The position numbers were made by a program, and so were the translations under genes. Of a DNA stretch of 64,000 bases, positions 53,293 through 63,711 are shown piece after piece. This DNA comes from Magnetospira sp. QH-2 (GTDB lineage Bacteria > Pseudomonadota > Alphaproteobacteria > Rhodospirillales > Magnetospiraceae): positions 3,546,001-3,610,000 of the forward strand of contig NZ_FO538765.1 of NCBI RefSeq assembly GCF_000968135.1. Reading direction: 5' to 3'. Numbering within the stretch: the stretch's first letter is position 1; each line of letters opens with the position of its first letter. Below the pieces are notes generated by a model. The model was not told the DNA's origin and did no database searches. It worked only from the letters and a program-made list of their open reading frames with translations.

Positions 53293-53889
53293 TCAGTATT
53301 TCAACCAGGTGGGCATGTGCAGGCGCATGCGACGTTCCATTTCGTCGTCGAAGTCCTGCATCAATTCGTCGGTGATTTCGAACCAGACACGATCCCGCTC
53401 GGCCAAGGTGATGCCTTCGGGGGTGGTCACCGACCGGCTGGCCCGGGTGGATGCCGTGGCCAAAACATTGCCCCGGGTGTCGCGGATTTCCAGTGTCGCG
53501 GCCACCCGCACATGATAGCGATCAGATTGTTCATTCTTGAACAGACCACTGACCCCCCGATCGGTTTTCAGCCCTTCCTTGCGGGCCGAGGCATCCTCGA
53601 TCATCAGCACGGCAATACCGTTGGCGCCCCGCGCCCGTAGGCGGTCCGAGGCCCAGGAACGCATGGCGGTGAGCGGCGGAACCGGGAACTCATGGTCCAC
53701 ATTGGGGTCCTGCATGGGCGGGAAGTAGCGAGACTCGACCCGTACGCCGGTGACATCCAGGTTCAAAGGGCCCTGCTGCGTGAAGCTGAGGGAAAGGGAG
53801 GGCCGCTCGGGCGCCGCCGTGTCGCAGGCCGCCAGGGTGACCAGGAAAACGGCCAAAGCCGCTTTCACGATGGAAAGTCCATGGATCAT
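53293..53889 (-). CDS. Hypothetical lipoprotein
   Basis: The 198-residue protein starts at 53889 with a lipoprotein signal ending VTLAAC near residue 22. The mature part is about 175 residues, mixed alpha/beta, with an LTAMRSWASDRLRARG helix that resembles other small alphaproteobacterial lipoproteins. I do not recognise the family. It converges with ccrM. Confidence 0.7.
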   Translation of the reverse strand: MIHGLSIVKAALAVFLVTLAACDTAAPERPSLSLSFTQQGPLNLDVTGVRVESRYFPPMQDPNVDHEFPVPPLTAMRSWASDRLRARGANGIAVLMIEDASARKEGLKTDRGVSGLFKNEQSDRYHVRVAATLEIRDTRGNVLATASTRASRSVTTPEGITLAERDRVWFEITDELMQDFDDEMERRMRLHMPTWLKY

Positions 53890-54270
53890 CCGGTCATGGT
53901 GCCACGACCGGCAGCCGCCTACAAGACCGTCATCAGCCCCATTCGATACCCTCAATGTCGTTGAAGGTCAGAACCTCGCCGGTATCCAAATCGGTGACGG
54001 TGCCATTGGCACTGTCGGTAAAGCTGTGCAAATCCTGATCCGAATTGTTGGGATCGATGGTGAAAGTTTCGCCATCGTCGGTTTCCACTTGCCAGCCCAA
54101 ATCGTCGGCACCCTTGGATGACGAATCCAAGTGAACCATATCCGTCCAATCGCTGCCGCCATATACCGAGTCGTTGCCACCACCGGCGCCCCAGACAAAC
54201 AGATCGTCGCCGTCGCCACCGTACAGCCGGTCATTGCCGGCGCCACCGGTCAGAACATCGTCGCCGTCAT

Positions 54271-54973
54271 TGCCGTACAGCCGGTCATTGCCGGTCCCGC
54301 CAATGATGGTGTCGGCATCCGCCGAGCCCTTGATGGTGTCGTGCCCGGCCCCGCCGTCAATGGCCTCGACGCTTTCCAGTGTCGTGTTGGTGAAGTCCAG
54401 GGTATTGTTGCCCGACGACCCGGAAATGGTGTCGTTACCGGCCCCCGCGTCGATGGTCTCCACCGTGCGATAGTCGGCGAAATGGTCGGTGGTGATGGTG
54501 TCATCGCCATCGGTCGCCACCACCGTATCCTCACCGGCGCCGCCCGAGAAACGGTCCCAGCCGTCGTTGGAGTCGACCATGAACACATCGTCGCCGTCAT
54601 TGCCGTACAGCCGGTCATTGCCGGTCCCGCCAATGATGGTGTCGGCATCCGCCGAGCCCTTGATGGTGTCGTGCCCGGCCCCGCCGTCAATGGCCTCGAC
54701 GCTTTCCAGCGTCGTGTTGGTGAAGTCCAAGGTGTTGTTGCCCGAAGACCCGGAAATGGTGTCGTTACCGGCCCCCGCGTCGATGGTCTCAACCGTGCGA
54801 TAGTCGGCGAAATGGTCGGTGGTGATGGTGTCATCGCCATCGGTCGCCACCACCGTATCCTCACCGGCGCCGCCCGAGAAACGGTCCCAGCCGTCGTTGG
54901 AGTCGACCATGAACACATCGTCGCCGTCATTGCCGTACAGCCGGTCATTGCCGGTCCCGCCAATGATGGTGTC
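54271..54973 (-). repeat. 330-bp tandem duplication in the RTX region
   Basis: Units at 54271-54600 and 54601-54930 differ at about five positions, and a third partial unit follows to 54973. Each encodes 110 residues of RTX repeats with a linker. Near-identity indicates recent duplication. Confidence 0.9.
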
Positions 54974-55628
54974 ATTCAGGCTGCCGCCCTGGACCGTGTC
55001 ATGACCGGCCTGGGCATCATAGATCTTGTCGGCGCCATAGTCCGAGTCGGCGGTTGCCAGGTTGACGTTGTTGTTGCCATTGGTAAACAAAGAGGAATCG
55101 ACCACCGGAGCTTCCGCCACATCGACCACGGTCACATTGAGATCAGATGTACTGCTGCCGCCCTGGCCATCCACGACCGTATAAGAGAAACTCAGATCGC
55201 CATTCCAATCGGCATCGGGGGTGAAGGTCCAACTGCCGTCGCCGTTGTCCACCAAGGTGCCGTTGGATACCCCGTCGATACTGGAAACCGTCAGGGCGTC
55301 GCCGTCCGCATCGGCGGATCCCGCCAGCAATTGGGTCTCGGTGATGGTCAGGGTGCCATCTTCGTTCATGGTGAAGGACTGATCGGTGGTGGTCGGGCCG
55401 TCATTGACCGAGGCCACGGAAATATCCAGGTCCGCGGTGCTTGATCCGCCTTCGCCATCCACGACCGTATAAGAGAAACTCAGATCGCCATTCCAATCGG
55501 CATCGGGGGTGAAGGTCCAACTGCCGTCGCCGTTGTCCACCAAGGTGCCGTTGGATACCCCGTCAATGGAAGTCACGGCCAGGATATCGCCATCCGCATC
55601 GGCGGATCCGGCGAGCAAATGATCCTGT

Positions 55629-55673
55629 TAAAGGGTCAGGGTACCATCTTCGTTCATGGTGAAGGACCCTTTA
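55629..55673. repeat. 9-bp inverted repeat spanning the nonsense codon
   Basis: TAAAGGGTC (55629-55637) and GACCCTTTA (55665-55673) are perfect complements around 27 bases. Both arms fall exactly on the two places where this cadherin repeat departs from its sister copies, including the stop codon. Confidence 0.75.
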
Positions 55674-56629
55674 GGGGTGGTCGGGCCGTCATTGACCGAG
55701 GCCACGGAAATATCCAGGTCCGCGGTGCTTGATCCGCCTTCGCCGTCCACGACCGTGTAGGAGAAGCTCAGATCGCCATTCCAATCGGCATCGGGAGTAA
55801 AGGTCCAACTGCTGTCGCCGTTGTCCACCAAGGTACCGTTGGATACCCCGTCGATACTGGAAACCGTCAGGGTATCGCCGTCCGCATCGGCGGATCCCGC
55901 CAGTAATTGGGTCTCGGTGATGGTCAGCGTGCCATCTTCGTTCATGGTGAAGGACTGGTCGGTGGTGGTCGGACCGGAATTGACGGTGATTGCCTCAATC
56001 AGGTCTTCATCGGTACCGGTCAGGGCCAGGGTCACGGTGGCGGTGTCACCTTCTTCGTTCTCGACGATGACGACAAATTCGTCGTTCACCGGATCCACGA
56101 TCCCATCGTCCACCGGCGCGAATTCATAGCCGCCGTCTTGGAAGACCACCAACTGGCCGCTATCGGTTTGAACCTGGACGAATTCCCGGCCTTGGTCGTC
56201 TGTCTGGACCTGTTCCGAATCGCCGAAGGAAACGCGGTTGCCTCGAAAGCTGACTTCCCGAACAAACAATCCGCTGGTATCACGGCCTTCATCCGCCAAC
56301 TTGGACAGCAGATTGCCATGGACGGACGAACTGCCGATGCTTGCATCGGTGGCTTCGATGGCCTCGGCGGCACCAGATTGGGCGCCCCCTTGTTCGATGG
56401 CCTCTTGGGTTTGGCGCTGAGTGGATTGGACATTGCCCATGGCAACCAAGTCTTCGCCGCTTTCATCGCCGGGGCCACGAACCAGATCCTGCTCCTCGAC
56501 GTCATCAAGGCCCGGGCCGGAGTCTTCATCCATGAACGCCAGATCCTGATCATCACCTTCGGGACCGTTACGCGGGGCGTCGTCGTCCTGTTCGGGATTG
56601 AGATCATCATTCATTTGTTCGGCCATCAA

Positions 56630-56799
56630 TCGTCTCCGTCCATAGGTATCATAAGGCGCAATTCCGCCTCGCTCATGGCTCCACTATGCTATCAAAAAGG
56701 ATAGGACGACTGTGATGGATATCACAATAATTCCGATATCGTAACGTTTTCGGCGGATTTTCTGATGAAAGACCGCTTTGGATCGATGGAGCCTGAAGG
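56630..56799. other. Divergent/leader region between RTX gene and hslO
   Basis: About 170 bases on the minus strand between the hslO stop and RTX start. It holds the RTX ribosome site (GGAG) and is otherwise AT-rich. No terminator or promoter was recognised. Confidence 0.35.
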
Positions 56800-57684
56800 T
56801 TATTCTGGCTCGAGGAGCGATTTAAGCGGCGTGCCGTCCATGACATAGGTAGTTTGGCAAAACTCGCAGGTGACCTCGATTCGGTCATCGACCACCATGT
56901 CGGCCACCTGATCGACCGGAAAGGCCTTGAGCGTCGCCTCGACCTTTTCGTATGAGCAACGGCAGTTGAACCGCAGAGGCCGGGGGTCATAAACCCGCAC
57001 GCCATCCTCGTGGAACAGCCGCAACAAGAGCTGCTGCGCCGGAAGAGATTCATCGGTCAATTCCATGGCCTTGGCGCTGGAGGCCAGGATCACTCCCCGG
57101 CGCCAGTTTTCTTCGGCGTCATCCGGATCTTCGCCCGCCGCATCCGGCAACCGCTGGACCATCAATCCCCCCGCGCGTTCCCCGTTGCAGGCCAAAAGAA
57201 TCGCCGTTTCCAACTGTTCCGAGGTGCGGAAATAGGCCTGGGCACATTCCCCCAGGGTGGCGCCTTCCAGTTCGGTGATGCCCTGGTAGCGTTCCGTGTC
57301 GGCGCCCTGGTCGACGGTAAAGGCCATCTGTCCGGCGCCCAGCAGGTGCGGCACATCCGCGCCGTCGAGGCCATCGATCCGGTCCCGCTCGAACCGGGCA
57401 TAGCCGCGCATGTCGCCGTCCGACGACACGTCCAAGACCAGCATGGAAACCGGTCCATCGCCTTTGATTTGCAAGGTGAATAGGCCATCGTACTTGAGTG
57501 ACGAGGCCAGCACGGCGGCCAGAGCGGCGGCCTGGCCCAACAGGCGGGCAACCACCGGCGGGTAGTCCTGCCCCGACAGCAGATCAACCAGGGCCGGGCC
57601 CAGGCGCACGAGACGGCCCCGCAGACCGCAGGGTTCCACCTGGAATGGCTGGATCAGGTCATCGTCCATCATCGGAGCGGTCAT
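56800..57684 (-). CDS. hslO: Redox-regulated chaperone Hsp33
   Basis: From the ATG at 57684 the protein has 294 residues. The C-terminal redox switch is NCRCSYEK ... CEFCQTTY, the four zinc cysteines in CxC plus CxxC form. Under oxidative stress these form disulfides and activate the holdase. The ATG overlaps the argF stop (ATGA); the longer GTG start is less likely. Confidence 0.94.
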   Translation of the reverse strand: MTAPMMDDDLIQPFQVEPCGLRGRLVRLGPALVDLLSGQDYPPVVARLLGQAAALAAVLASSLKYDGLFTLQIKGDGPVSMLVLDVSSDGDMRGYARFERDRIDGLDGADVPHLLGAGQMAFTVDQGADTERYQGITELEGATLGECAQAYFRTSEQLETAILLACNGERAGGLMVQRLPDAAGEDPDDAEENWRRGVILASSAKAMELTDESLPAQQLLLRLFHEDGVRVYDPRPLRFNCRCSYEKVEATLKAFPVDQVADMVVDDRIEVTCEFCQTTYVMDGTPLKSLLEPE

Positions 57685-58589
57685 CGGTCCAGACACCAGG
57701 CCAGAACGCCCTTTTGCGCATGCAGGCGGTTTTCCGCTTCATCCCAGACCACCGACCAGGGGCCATCGATGACGCCCTCGGTCACTTCCTCCCCCCGGTG
57801 GGCGGGCAGACAGTGCAGGAACAAGGCGTCGGCCTTGGCCTTGGTCATCAGATCCTCGTTTACCTGGAACGGTACGAGCATTTCGTGACGAGCCTCGGCA
57901 TCCGCGTCGCCCATGGAGACCCAGGTATCGGTGACCACGCAATCGGCGCCCGAAACGGCCGTTCTCGGATCATCGGTGACGACAATCTCGGCTCCTTCCT
58001 TACGTGCCCAGTCCACCACATCGGCGTTGGGCGGCAATTGCTTCGGACAGGCCAGGCGCAGGGTGAAATTGAATCGGGCCGCCGCCTGAATGAATGAACT
58101 GGCCACATTGTTGCCATCGCCGCACCAGGCCAGAACCTGTCCTTCAATCCCGCCGCGATGTTCCTCAATGGTCATGATATCGGCCATCAACTGGCAAGGG
58201 TGCGAGGCATCGGTCAGGCCATTGATTACCGGCACGGTGGCATGGCTGGACAATTCAATCAGCTTGGCCGGATCGTCGGTGCGAATCATGATGGCGTCCA
58301 CATAACGCGACAGCACCCGCGCCGTATCGGCGACGGTTTCACCGCGCCCCAGTTGGGTGGTGGAATCATCCATGATCACCGTGTTGCCGCCCAATTGATG
58401 GGCCGCCACCTCGAAGGACACCCGGGTCCGGGTGGAAGGCTTCTCGAAGATCATCGCCAGAGTGCGGCCCTCCAACGGCAGGTCCACCCGCGAACCGGTC
58501 TTATAGGCCCGACCCGTATCAAGGATGGCGCGCAGCGTGTCGCTATCCAACTGGTCCAGGTCCAGAAAATGCTTCGGTGCCGTGGTCAT
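57681..58589 (-). CDS. argF: Ornithine carbamoyltransferase
   Basis: The 302-residue enzyme has the carbamoyl-phosphate motif STRTR near 53, the ornithine motif HPCQ and the active site HCLPAHRG. It makes citrulline in arginine synthesis. It overlaps both argD and hslO by four bases, a tight argD-argF-hslO operon. Confidence 0.96.
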   Translation of the reverse strand: MTTAPKHFLDLDQLDSDTLRAILDTGRAYKTGSRVDLPLEGRTLAMIFEKPSTRTRVSFEVAAHQLGGNTVIMDDSTTQLGRGETVADTARVLSRYVDAIMIRTDDPAKLIELSSHATVPVINGLTDASHPCQLMADIMTIEEHRGGIEGQVLAWCGDGNNVASSFIQAAARFNFTLRLACPKQLPPNADVVDWARKEGAEIVVTDDPRTAVSGADCVVTDTWVSMGDADAEARHEMLVPFQVNEDLMTKAKADALFLHCLPAHRGEEVTEGVIDGPWSVVWDEAENRLHAQKGVLAWCLDR

Positions 58590-59776
58590 GACTGTTGCTC
58601 CTCTTCGATCTCGCGACAGACCGTCGCCAGCAGGGATAGGGCGTCGTCAATTTCCGCCGCGCCGACAATCAGCGGCGGCAGCAATCGGGCCACGTTCTCT
58701 CCGGCGGGAACCAGCAACAGTCCCCGGGCCCGGGCCCTAGTAATAAAGTCTGTATTGGTCACATGGTCGTTGCATCGCAGACCGCGCATCAGGCCCATGC
58801 CCCGGCTCTCTATCAGTATGGTCGGATAACGGGCGACCAGTCTGTCCAAACCCTGACCCAATCGCGCGCCCATGGCTTCCACGTTGGCCAAAAAGCCTTC
58901 CTCAGTCATCACGTCGAGCACGGCGTTCGCCACGGCCATGGCCAGCGGGTTGCCGCCATAGGTGCTGCCGTGACTGCCGGGGGTCATGCCCTTGGCCGCT
59001 TTTTCGGTGGCCAGACAGGCGCCGACCGGAAAACCGCCGCCCAGCCCCTTTGCCACGGCCATGATATCGGGTTCGATGCCGGCCCATTCGTGGGCGAACA
59101 GCTTGCCGGTGCGTCCGGCGCCGCTTTGGACTTCGTCGAATACCAAAAGCAGGCCGAATTCATCCGCCGCGGCGCGCAGGCCACGCAGGAATTCCGTGGT
59201 GGCGGTATTGATTCCACCCTCGCCTTGGATCGGTTCCACCAGGATGGCCGCGGTTTTTTGACCAATGGCGGCGCGCAGCTCATTCAGGTTGCCGAATCGC
59301 ACATGGTCGAATCCATCCATATCCGGGCCGAAACCATCGAGCATCTTCCTTTGCCCCCCGGCGGCGATGGTGGCCAGGGTGCGGCCATGGAAGGCATTGG
59401 TGCAGCAGATCACCCGATGTTTTTCCGGATGGCCATCGGCATGGTGGTACTTGCGCACCATCTTGATGGCACATTCCACGGCCTCGGCCCCGGAATTGGT
59501 GAAAAAGGCCGTATCGGCAAAGGTCAGATCCACCAGCCGTTCGGCCAGGGTTTCCTGGCCCGCGACCCGATAAAGATTGGAGCAATGCCATAGCTTGCCC
59601 GCCTGCTCGGTCAGCGCAGCGACCATACGGGGGTGCGCGTGACCCAGCGCGTTCACCGCCACGCCAGCGGCAAAATCCAGATACCGCTTTCCCTCCGTAT
59701 CAAAAAGAAAGCAGCCTTCACCGCGCTCGAACGCCATGTCGATGCGGGCGTAGGTGGGCATAACCGCCGTAATCAT
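58586..59776 (-). CDS. argD: Acetylornithine aminotransferase
   Basis: The 396-residue class III aminotransferase has the PLP lysine in [11 protein letters not shown], the [11 protein letters not shown] motif and normal length. It transfers an amino group to N-acetylglutamate semialdehyde and may also serve lysine synthesis. The start at 59776 follows GAGAG; the slightly longer upstream frame is less likely. Confidence 0.95.
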   Translation of the reverse strand: MITAVMPTYARIDMAFERGEGCFLFDTEGKRYLDFAAGVAVNALGHAHPRMVAALTEQAGKLWHCSNLYRVAGQETLAERLVDLTFADTAFFTNSGAEAVECAIKMVRKYHHADGHPEKHRVICCTNAFHGRTLATIAAGGQRKMLDGFGPDMDGFDHVRFGNLNELRAAIGQKTAAILVEPIQGEGGINTATTEFLRGLRAAADEFGLLLVFDEVQSGAGRTGKLFAHEWAGIEPDIMAVAKGLGGGFPVGACLATEKAAKGMTPGSHGSTYGGNPLAMAVANAVLDVMTEEGFLANVEAMGARLGQGLDRLVARYPTILIESRGMGLMRGLRCNDHVTNTDFITRARARGLLLVPAGENVARLLPPLIVGAAEIDDALSLLATVCREIEEEQQS

Positions 59777-59983
59777 CACTCTCGTCTCCCGAACTGGCCG
59801 CAAACTGGGCCAAGGTCCGATTCGAAAAAACGCGGAGTATCCTTTTCACAAGCGCATCTGTCAATCACGATGATTGTCAATTTAAAATGAATCAGAAAAA
59901 ACAGTCTCTCGGCTGGTTCGGATATTTGGGCTATACTGGCCGATCAATCGGGGGCTTGAAATTCCCGTGGGGAGCAATTCGCC
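59777..59983. other. Divergent promoter region argD / histidine kinase
   Basis: About 207 bases between two divergent starts. It carries the kinase ribosome site (GGGGAG) and an AT-rich middle. No operator for ArgR or other clear motif was recognised. Confidence 0.35.
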
Positions 59984-62053
59984 ATGGACGGCATGGATAT
60001 TATTGCACTTCTTTCATTGCCGATTGCCGTGATCATGGCCGGTCTATGGCTGGTGGCACGGCAACGGTTACGGGCCCATGCCGCCGAAAACAAGGAGACG
60101 GCCCGGCAAATCCGCTCCATGGTGGCCGCCACGTCCGAAGGGTTCTGGGTTATTGACCCGGTGACCAAGGTATCCCTGGATGTCAATGACGCCCTATGCG
60201 TCATGCTCGGCTATGGGCGCGAGGAGATTTTGGGGAAAACACCCCTGGCCTTTGCCGATGAAGCCAACGCCGCCATATTTAAAGAGCAAACGGGCAAGAT
60301 CGGCACAACCGATCACCGGACCTATGAGATCACTCTGACCCGCAAGGATGGCTCGGCCTTGCCTTGTATGTTCAACGCCACCACGCTGCGCGCGGAAGAA
60401 ACGCGCGAGGCGGTGGCGGCATTCGCCTTTGTTACCGATCTCACTCAGATCAAGGCATCAGAAGCGGAACTGCGCGATATCCACGCTACTTTGGAAAAAC
60501 GCATCGAAGAACGCACGGCCCGACTGCGAGAAAGCGAACTACGCTTCCGCAGGCTCTATGAACAAGCCCCGCTCCCCTATCAATCCCTCAATGCCGAAGG
60601 GCGGATCATCGAGGTCAACGATGCTTGGCTGAAATTGATGGGTTATGGCCGTTTGGATGTTATCGGCCGTCCTATTTCCCAGTTTCTGGCCCCGGGACAG
60701 GAAACCCTGCTGGAAGACCGGCTGCCCAGATTCCTGAAAGAAGGCGATATCCACGATGCGGAATTCCGGATGCAGAATAAGACAGGCGATACGCGCATCG
60801 TCAGTGTCGAGGGCCAGATCGGCTACGAAGAATCAGGAGATGTCCGTCAGACCCATTGCATCCTCACCGACATTACCAGCAAGATCGAGGCCGAACGGGA
60901 ACTGCGCCGCAGCGAGGAAAAATATCGGCGCCTGGTAGAGGAAATCCAAAGCGAATACTTTTTATACTCCCATACCGTTGATGGGGTGTTCGACTATGTC
61001 AGTCCCTCGGTGACGGCAATTCTCGGATACCGGCAAAATGAATTCATGACCCATTACGGGGAATACCTGACCGACTGCGCACTCAACGACCAGGTCATGG
61101 CCCATACGGAAGCCGCCATTCGCGGTGAGAAACAGCCCCCTTACGAGGTGGAGATCACCCATAAGGACGGCTCTGTGCGACGATTGGAAGTGGCCGAAAG
61201 CCCGGTGACCGACGAGTCCGGACGGGTGGTCGCGGTGGAAGGCATTGCCCATGACGTGACACAAAACAAGGAAGCCGAAGCCCGTATGCTGCGCACGGTG
61301 GAAGAGCTGACCCAGTCCAACATCGAACTGGAGCGATTTGCCTACGTGGCCTCCCACGACCTTCAGGAACCGTTGCGTACCATCATCAGCTTCTCTCAAT
61401 TGCTCAGCCAAAAGCATGCCTCTGCCCTTGACGATGAGGCCAAGGAGTACCTGGAATTCGTTGCCGAGGGGGCCACCCGCATGAGCGGCCTGGTCAACGG
61501 CTTGCTGGAATACTCCCGGGTGACCGCCCGTGCCGAGCCCTTCGGGCCGGTCAAGGTGGGCAAGGTCTTGGATGCCGTGCAACGGAACCTCAATGAAAGC
61601 ATTGTCGAATCAGGGGTGGTCATGGAAACCGATGATCTGCCCGAGATCCGCGCCGATGGCATGCAGATTGGCATGCTATTTCAAAACCTGATCAGCAATG
61701 CCATAAAATACCGACACCCCGACAGACCGCTGGTTATTCGGCTGCAAGCGGAGCGGCGATCATCGGCCTGGCGCTTTAGCGTTGCCGACAATGGCACCGG
61801 GATCGCGCCCCGCTACCATGCGCGTGTCTTCGAGATCTTCCGTCGCCTGCATAGCCCGTCGAGCCACCCCGGCACCGGAATCGGCCTCGCCCTATGCAAG
61901 CGCATTGTCGAGCGTCATGGCGGACGGATATGGGTGGATTCCGAAGAAGACGAAGGTGCTTGCTTCCGCTTCGACCTGCCCTTCGAACCCCAGGAAACCC
62001 CGGAAAGCGACGAGAGCGGATCCCGGTTGCCCCCCGACCCATCCATTGAGTAG
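59984..62053 (+). CDS. Sensor histidine kinase with three PAS domains
   Basis: The 689-residue protein has one N-terminal helix (about 5-25), three PAS domains (about 45-160, 185-300, 310-430), a HisKA domain with phosphoacceptor H458 in ASHDLQEPLR, and an HATPase domain (NLISNAIKYRH, DNGTGI, GTGIGLALCK). It lacks a receiver domain; no response regulator is adjacent. With cytoplasmic PAS domains it probably senses redox, light or a small ligand. ASHDLQEPLR is typical of the phytochrome-like kinase class. Confidence 0.9.
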   Translation: MDGMDIIALLSLPIAVIMAGLWLVARQRLRAHAAENKETARQIRSMVAATSEGFWVIDPVTKVSLDVNDALCVMLGYGREEILGKTPLAFADEANAAIFKEQTGKIGTTDHRTYEITLTRKDGSALPCMFNATTLRAEETREAVAAFAFVTDLTQIKASEAELRDIHATLEKRIEERTARLRESELRFRRLYEQAPLPYQSLNAEGRIIEVNDAWLKLMGYGRLDVIGRPISQFLAPGQETLLEDRLPRFLKEGDIHDAEFRMQNKTGDTRIVSVEGQIGYEESGDVRQTHCILTDITSKIEAERELRRSEEKYRRLVEEIQSEYFLYSHTVDGVFDYVSPSVTAILGYRQNEFMTHYGEYLTDCALNDQVMAHTEAAIRGEKQPPYEVEITHKDGSVRRLEVAESPVTDESGRVVAVEGIAHDVTQNKEAEARMLRTVEELTQSNIELERFAYVASHDLQEPLRTIISFSQLLSQKHASALDDEAKEYLEFVAEGATRMSGLVNGLLEYSRVTARAEPFGPVKVGKVLDAVQRNLNESIVESGVVMETDDLPEIRADGMQIGMLFQNLISNAIKYRHPDRPLVIRLQAERRSSAWRFSVADNGTGIAPRYHARVFEIFRRLHSPSSHPGTGIGLALCKRIVERHGGRIWVDSEEDEGACFRFDLPFEPQETPESDESGSRLPPDPSIE

Positions 62054-62087
62054 TCTGGGGGCCGGATCGAACCTCGGAGGATACCCC

Positions 62088-62426
62088 GTGACCGCCAGAC
62101 TCTTGATGGCCCTAACGCTGTTTGCCTGTTTTGCCACCCCCGCCCGGGCCGTCTGCCCGGAAGACCTGCGGATTTTCGGCGAGGAAGTTTACCGGATGGG
62201 CGTTGACCTGGGTCGCATGGCCCAGACCGGTCTGGTGGATGACGAAGAGAACGAGAAATGGCTGGCCTTTCTGTCCAAAACCAACGGCGAAAACCGCCTG
62301 ATCCTGGAACAGACCCCCAACGAGGCCTGCATCGACCGGGGCCGCGAGGCCTGGCATTCCCTGGACCCGTTCCGCGAGTTTGTCGCTGACCGGCGCAAAA
62401 GCATCCGCCCCGGGCAGATGCGTTAG
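62088..62426 (+). CDS. Small secreted protein, 3' end formed by repeat insertion
   Basis: The 112-residue protein starts at GTG behind CGGAGG and has a signal peptide (about 1-22, cut near ARA-V). Mature part is helical and acidic with two cysteines (C25 and C85 approx.), function unknown. The stop TAG is inside the MITE-like repeat, which begins at 62419, so the last residues (MR) and the stop come from the repeat; the natural C-terminus is probably lost. Confidence 0.7.
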   Translation: MTARLLMALTLFACFATPARAVCPEDLRIFGEEVYRMGVDLGRMAQTGLVDDEENEKWLAFLSKTNGENRLILEQTPNEACIDRGREAWHSLDPFREFVADRRKSIRPGQMR

Positions 62427-62435
62427 CAGGCTGCT

Positions 62436-62679
62436 TCTGTAATCGAGTCATTTGAGTCAAGCTGATTTCCAAGCCGTCGGTTTGAACCTGGGTTATGTGG
62501 CGCCCTTTGCTTCTGTCCGCGGTCGACGTCGTCGCCGCATGATGGGGATCAAGGGGGATCGGGTGCAGCAATCTGAAAAGCGTGGTCTTACGCCACTGCA
62601 GCCTGCGCGCTGTCATCCGAGCCCCGCGCGTCGCCACGCGTCCTGGCCGCCCTTCAGGCGATCTCGGTTTTCGTTGTGT
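62436..62679 (-). ncRNA. Candidate bridge-RNA region of IS110 copy 2
   Basis: Counterpart of 28756-28999, the 3' non-coding region of the element, with one substitution. If a bridge RNA is made, its target loop should pair with the MITE-like repeat around GGCTG-CT-GAAAAAGT. Confidence 0.35.
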
Positions 62680-63711
62680 TTAGATGGCGGTCTCCTCCTT
62701 GCGGTACTGGAAGTCCGTGCCGTCGATCCACATGCGATGCATGATTACGGCGAGACGCCGGGCAACGGCTACCTTGGCGCGTTTCATCCCGCGCCTTTTG
62801 GCGACCGCGAGCCCCCAGTGTTTGAGCCAGGACCAACGGCGGGTTCGAGTGAGAAGTGCATTGGCGGCCTCGAACAAAAGCCAACGAACCATGGCATCTC
62901 CGCACTTGCTGATGGGGCCGCTTCGGTCCTGCTCTCCCGAGGCGTATCTGCGTGGGACAAGCCCGAAGTGGGCGCCGACCATGACCGACTTTTGAAACCG
63001 TTCCGGCACGTCGAGTCCTGTCCTGAAAGCGAGGGCGGTAACCGGGCCGACGCCGGGAACGGTCATCAGGCGCCGGCAAACGCTATCATCGCGCGCAGCG
63101 GCATGAACCTGCCGGTCGAGCTTGTCGAGTTGTTCGAGCAAGGCTTGGCGCGCAAGCAAGAGCGGCTCGGCGGCTGCGCTGAGGTGCGGGTTATCAGCCG
63201 TCAATTCCCGAACCCGCGCCGCGAAAAGGCGTCCGCGCGCCATACCGACCTTGAGGCCGAAAGCTTTCAATGTTCCTCGTACCGTATTGGACAACTGACG
63301 GACCTGATGAACCAGGGTCTCCCGATGGGTCAGCACCATCCGGAGCTCCTGACTGCGCGCGGTCTTGACGTGGGTCGCGCGGTACAAACCGGTCCGCATC
63401 GCCTGGCTGATCAAGCGGGCGTCGCGACGGTCCGTCTTGACTGGGCTGGCGCTGGCAAAGGCCTTCATTTGCCGGGTCTCGATACAAATCACAGGGAGGC
63501 CCCGACTGGACAGTCCTGCGTACAGCCAAGGCGCCAGAGGGCCAGCTTCCAACCCAATTCGCGCAAAGCCACGCCCGCTTTCCTCGAGCCAAGTGGCGAC
63601 CGCCTCGGGTGTGCTTGACACCTTGCCTTCGCGAATGACGGTTCCCTTTGCATCAATCTCACAGATCGAAATGCTTGCCATCGATACGTCCATTCCAACA
63701 AAATACTCCAT
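62680..63711 (-). CDS. IS110-family transposase (DEDD), copy 2
   Basis: The 343-residue product is the same as that of copy 1; the one substitution noted inside the gene (62770) is synonymous. The frame is intact, start at 63711 behind GAGGAG. Near-identity of two copies means recent transposition or gene conversion. Confidence 0.92.
   Translation of the reverse strand: MEYFVGMDVSMASISICEIDAKGTVIREGKVSSTPEAVATWLEESGRGFARIGLEAGPLAPWLYAGLSSRGLPVICIETRQMKAFASASPVKTDRRDARLISQAMRTGLYRATHVKTARSQELRMVLTHRETLVHQVRQLSNTVRGTLKAFGLKVGMARGRLFAARVRELTADNPHLSAAAEPLLLARQALLEQLDKLDRQVHAAARDDSVCRRLMTVPGVGPVTALAFRTGLDVPERFQKSVMVGAHFGLVPRRYASGEQDRSGPISKCGDAMVRWLLFEAANALLTRTRRWSWLKHWGLAVAKRRGMKRAKVAVARRLAVIMHRMWIDGTDFQYRKEETAI

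Larger units (their letters stand above)
53933..56626 (-). pseudogene. RTX/cadherin-repeat secreted protein, interrupted by one in-frame stop
   Basis: Two frames, 56626-55628 and 55627-53933, are in the same phase, separated only by a TAA at 55628-55630; read through, they give about 897 residues. The order is: acidic N-terminus (1-130), a link domain, three cadherin/VCBS-like repeats of 96 residues (period 288 bp), then RTX calcium repeats (GGTGNDRLYGNDGDD), and a C-terminal part typical of type I secretion signals. At the stop, the repeat consensus TITETQLLAG is replaced by TL-stop-QDHLLAG. The 5' half alone would lack the RTX and secretion parts, so the gene is probably dead unless the stop is read through or is a sequence error. 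No type I secretion genes are in the window. Confidence 0.85.

Noticed and set aside
54131-55444. A 437-codon plus-strand frame.
   Set aside because: It is antisense to the repetitive RTX gene and only mirrors its codon periodicity.
55628-56626. Two separate genes for the RTX protein.
   Set aside because: Both parts are in the same frame and split one cadherin repeat at a single TAA.
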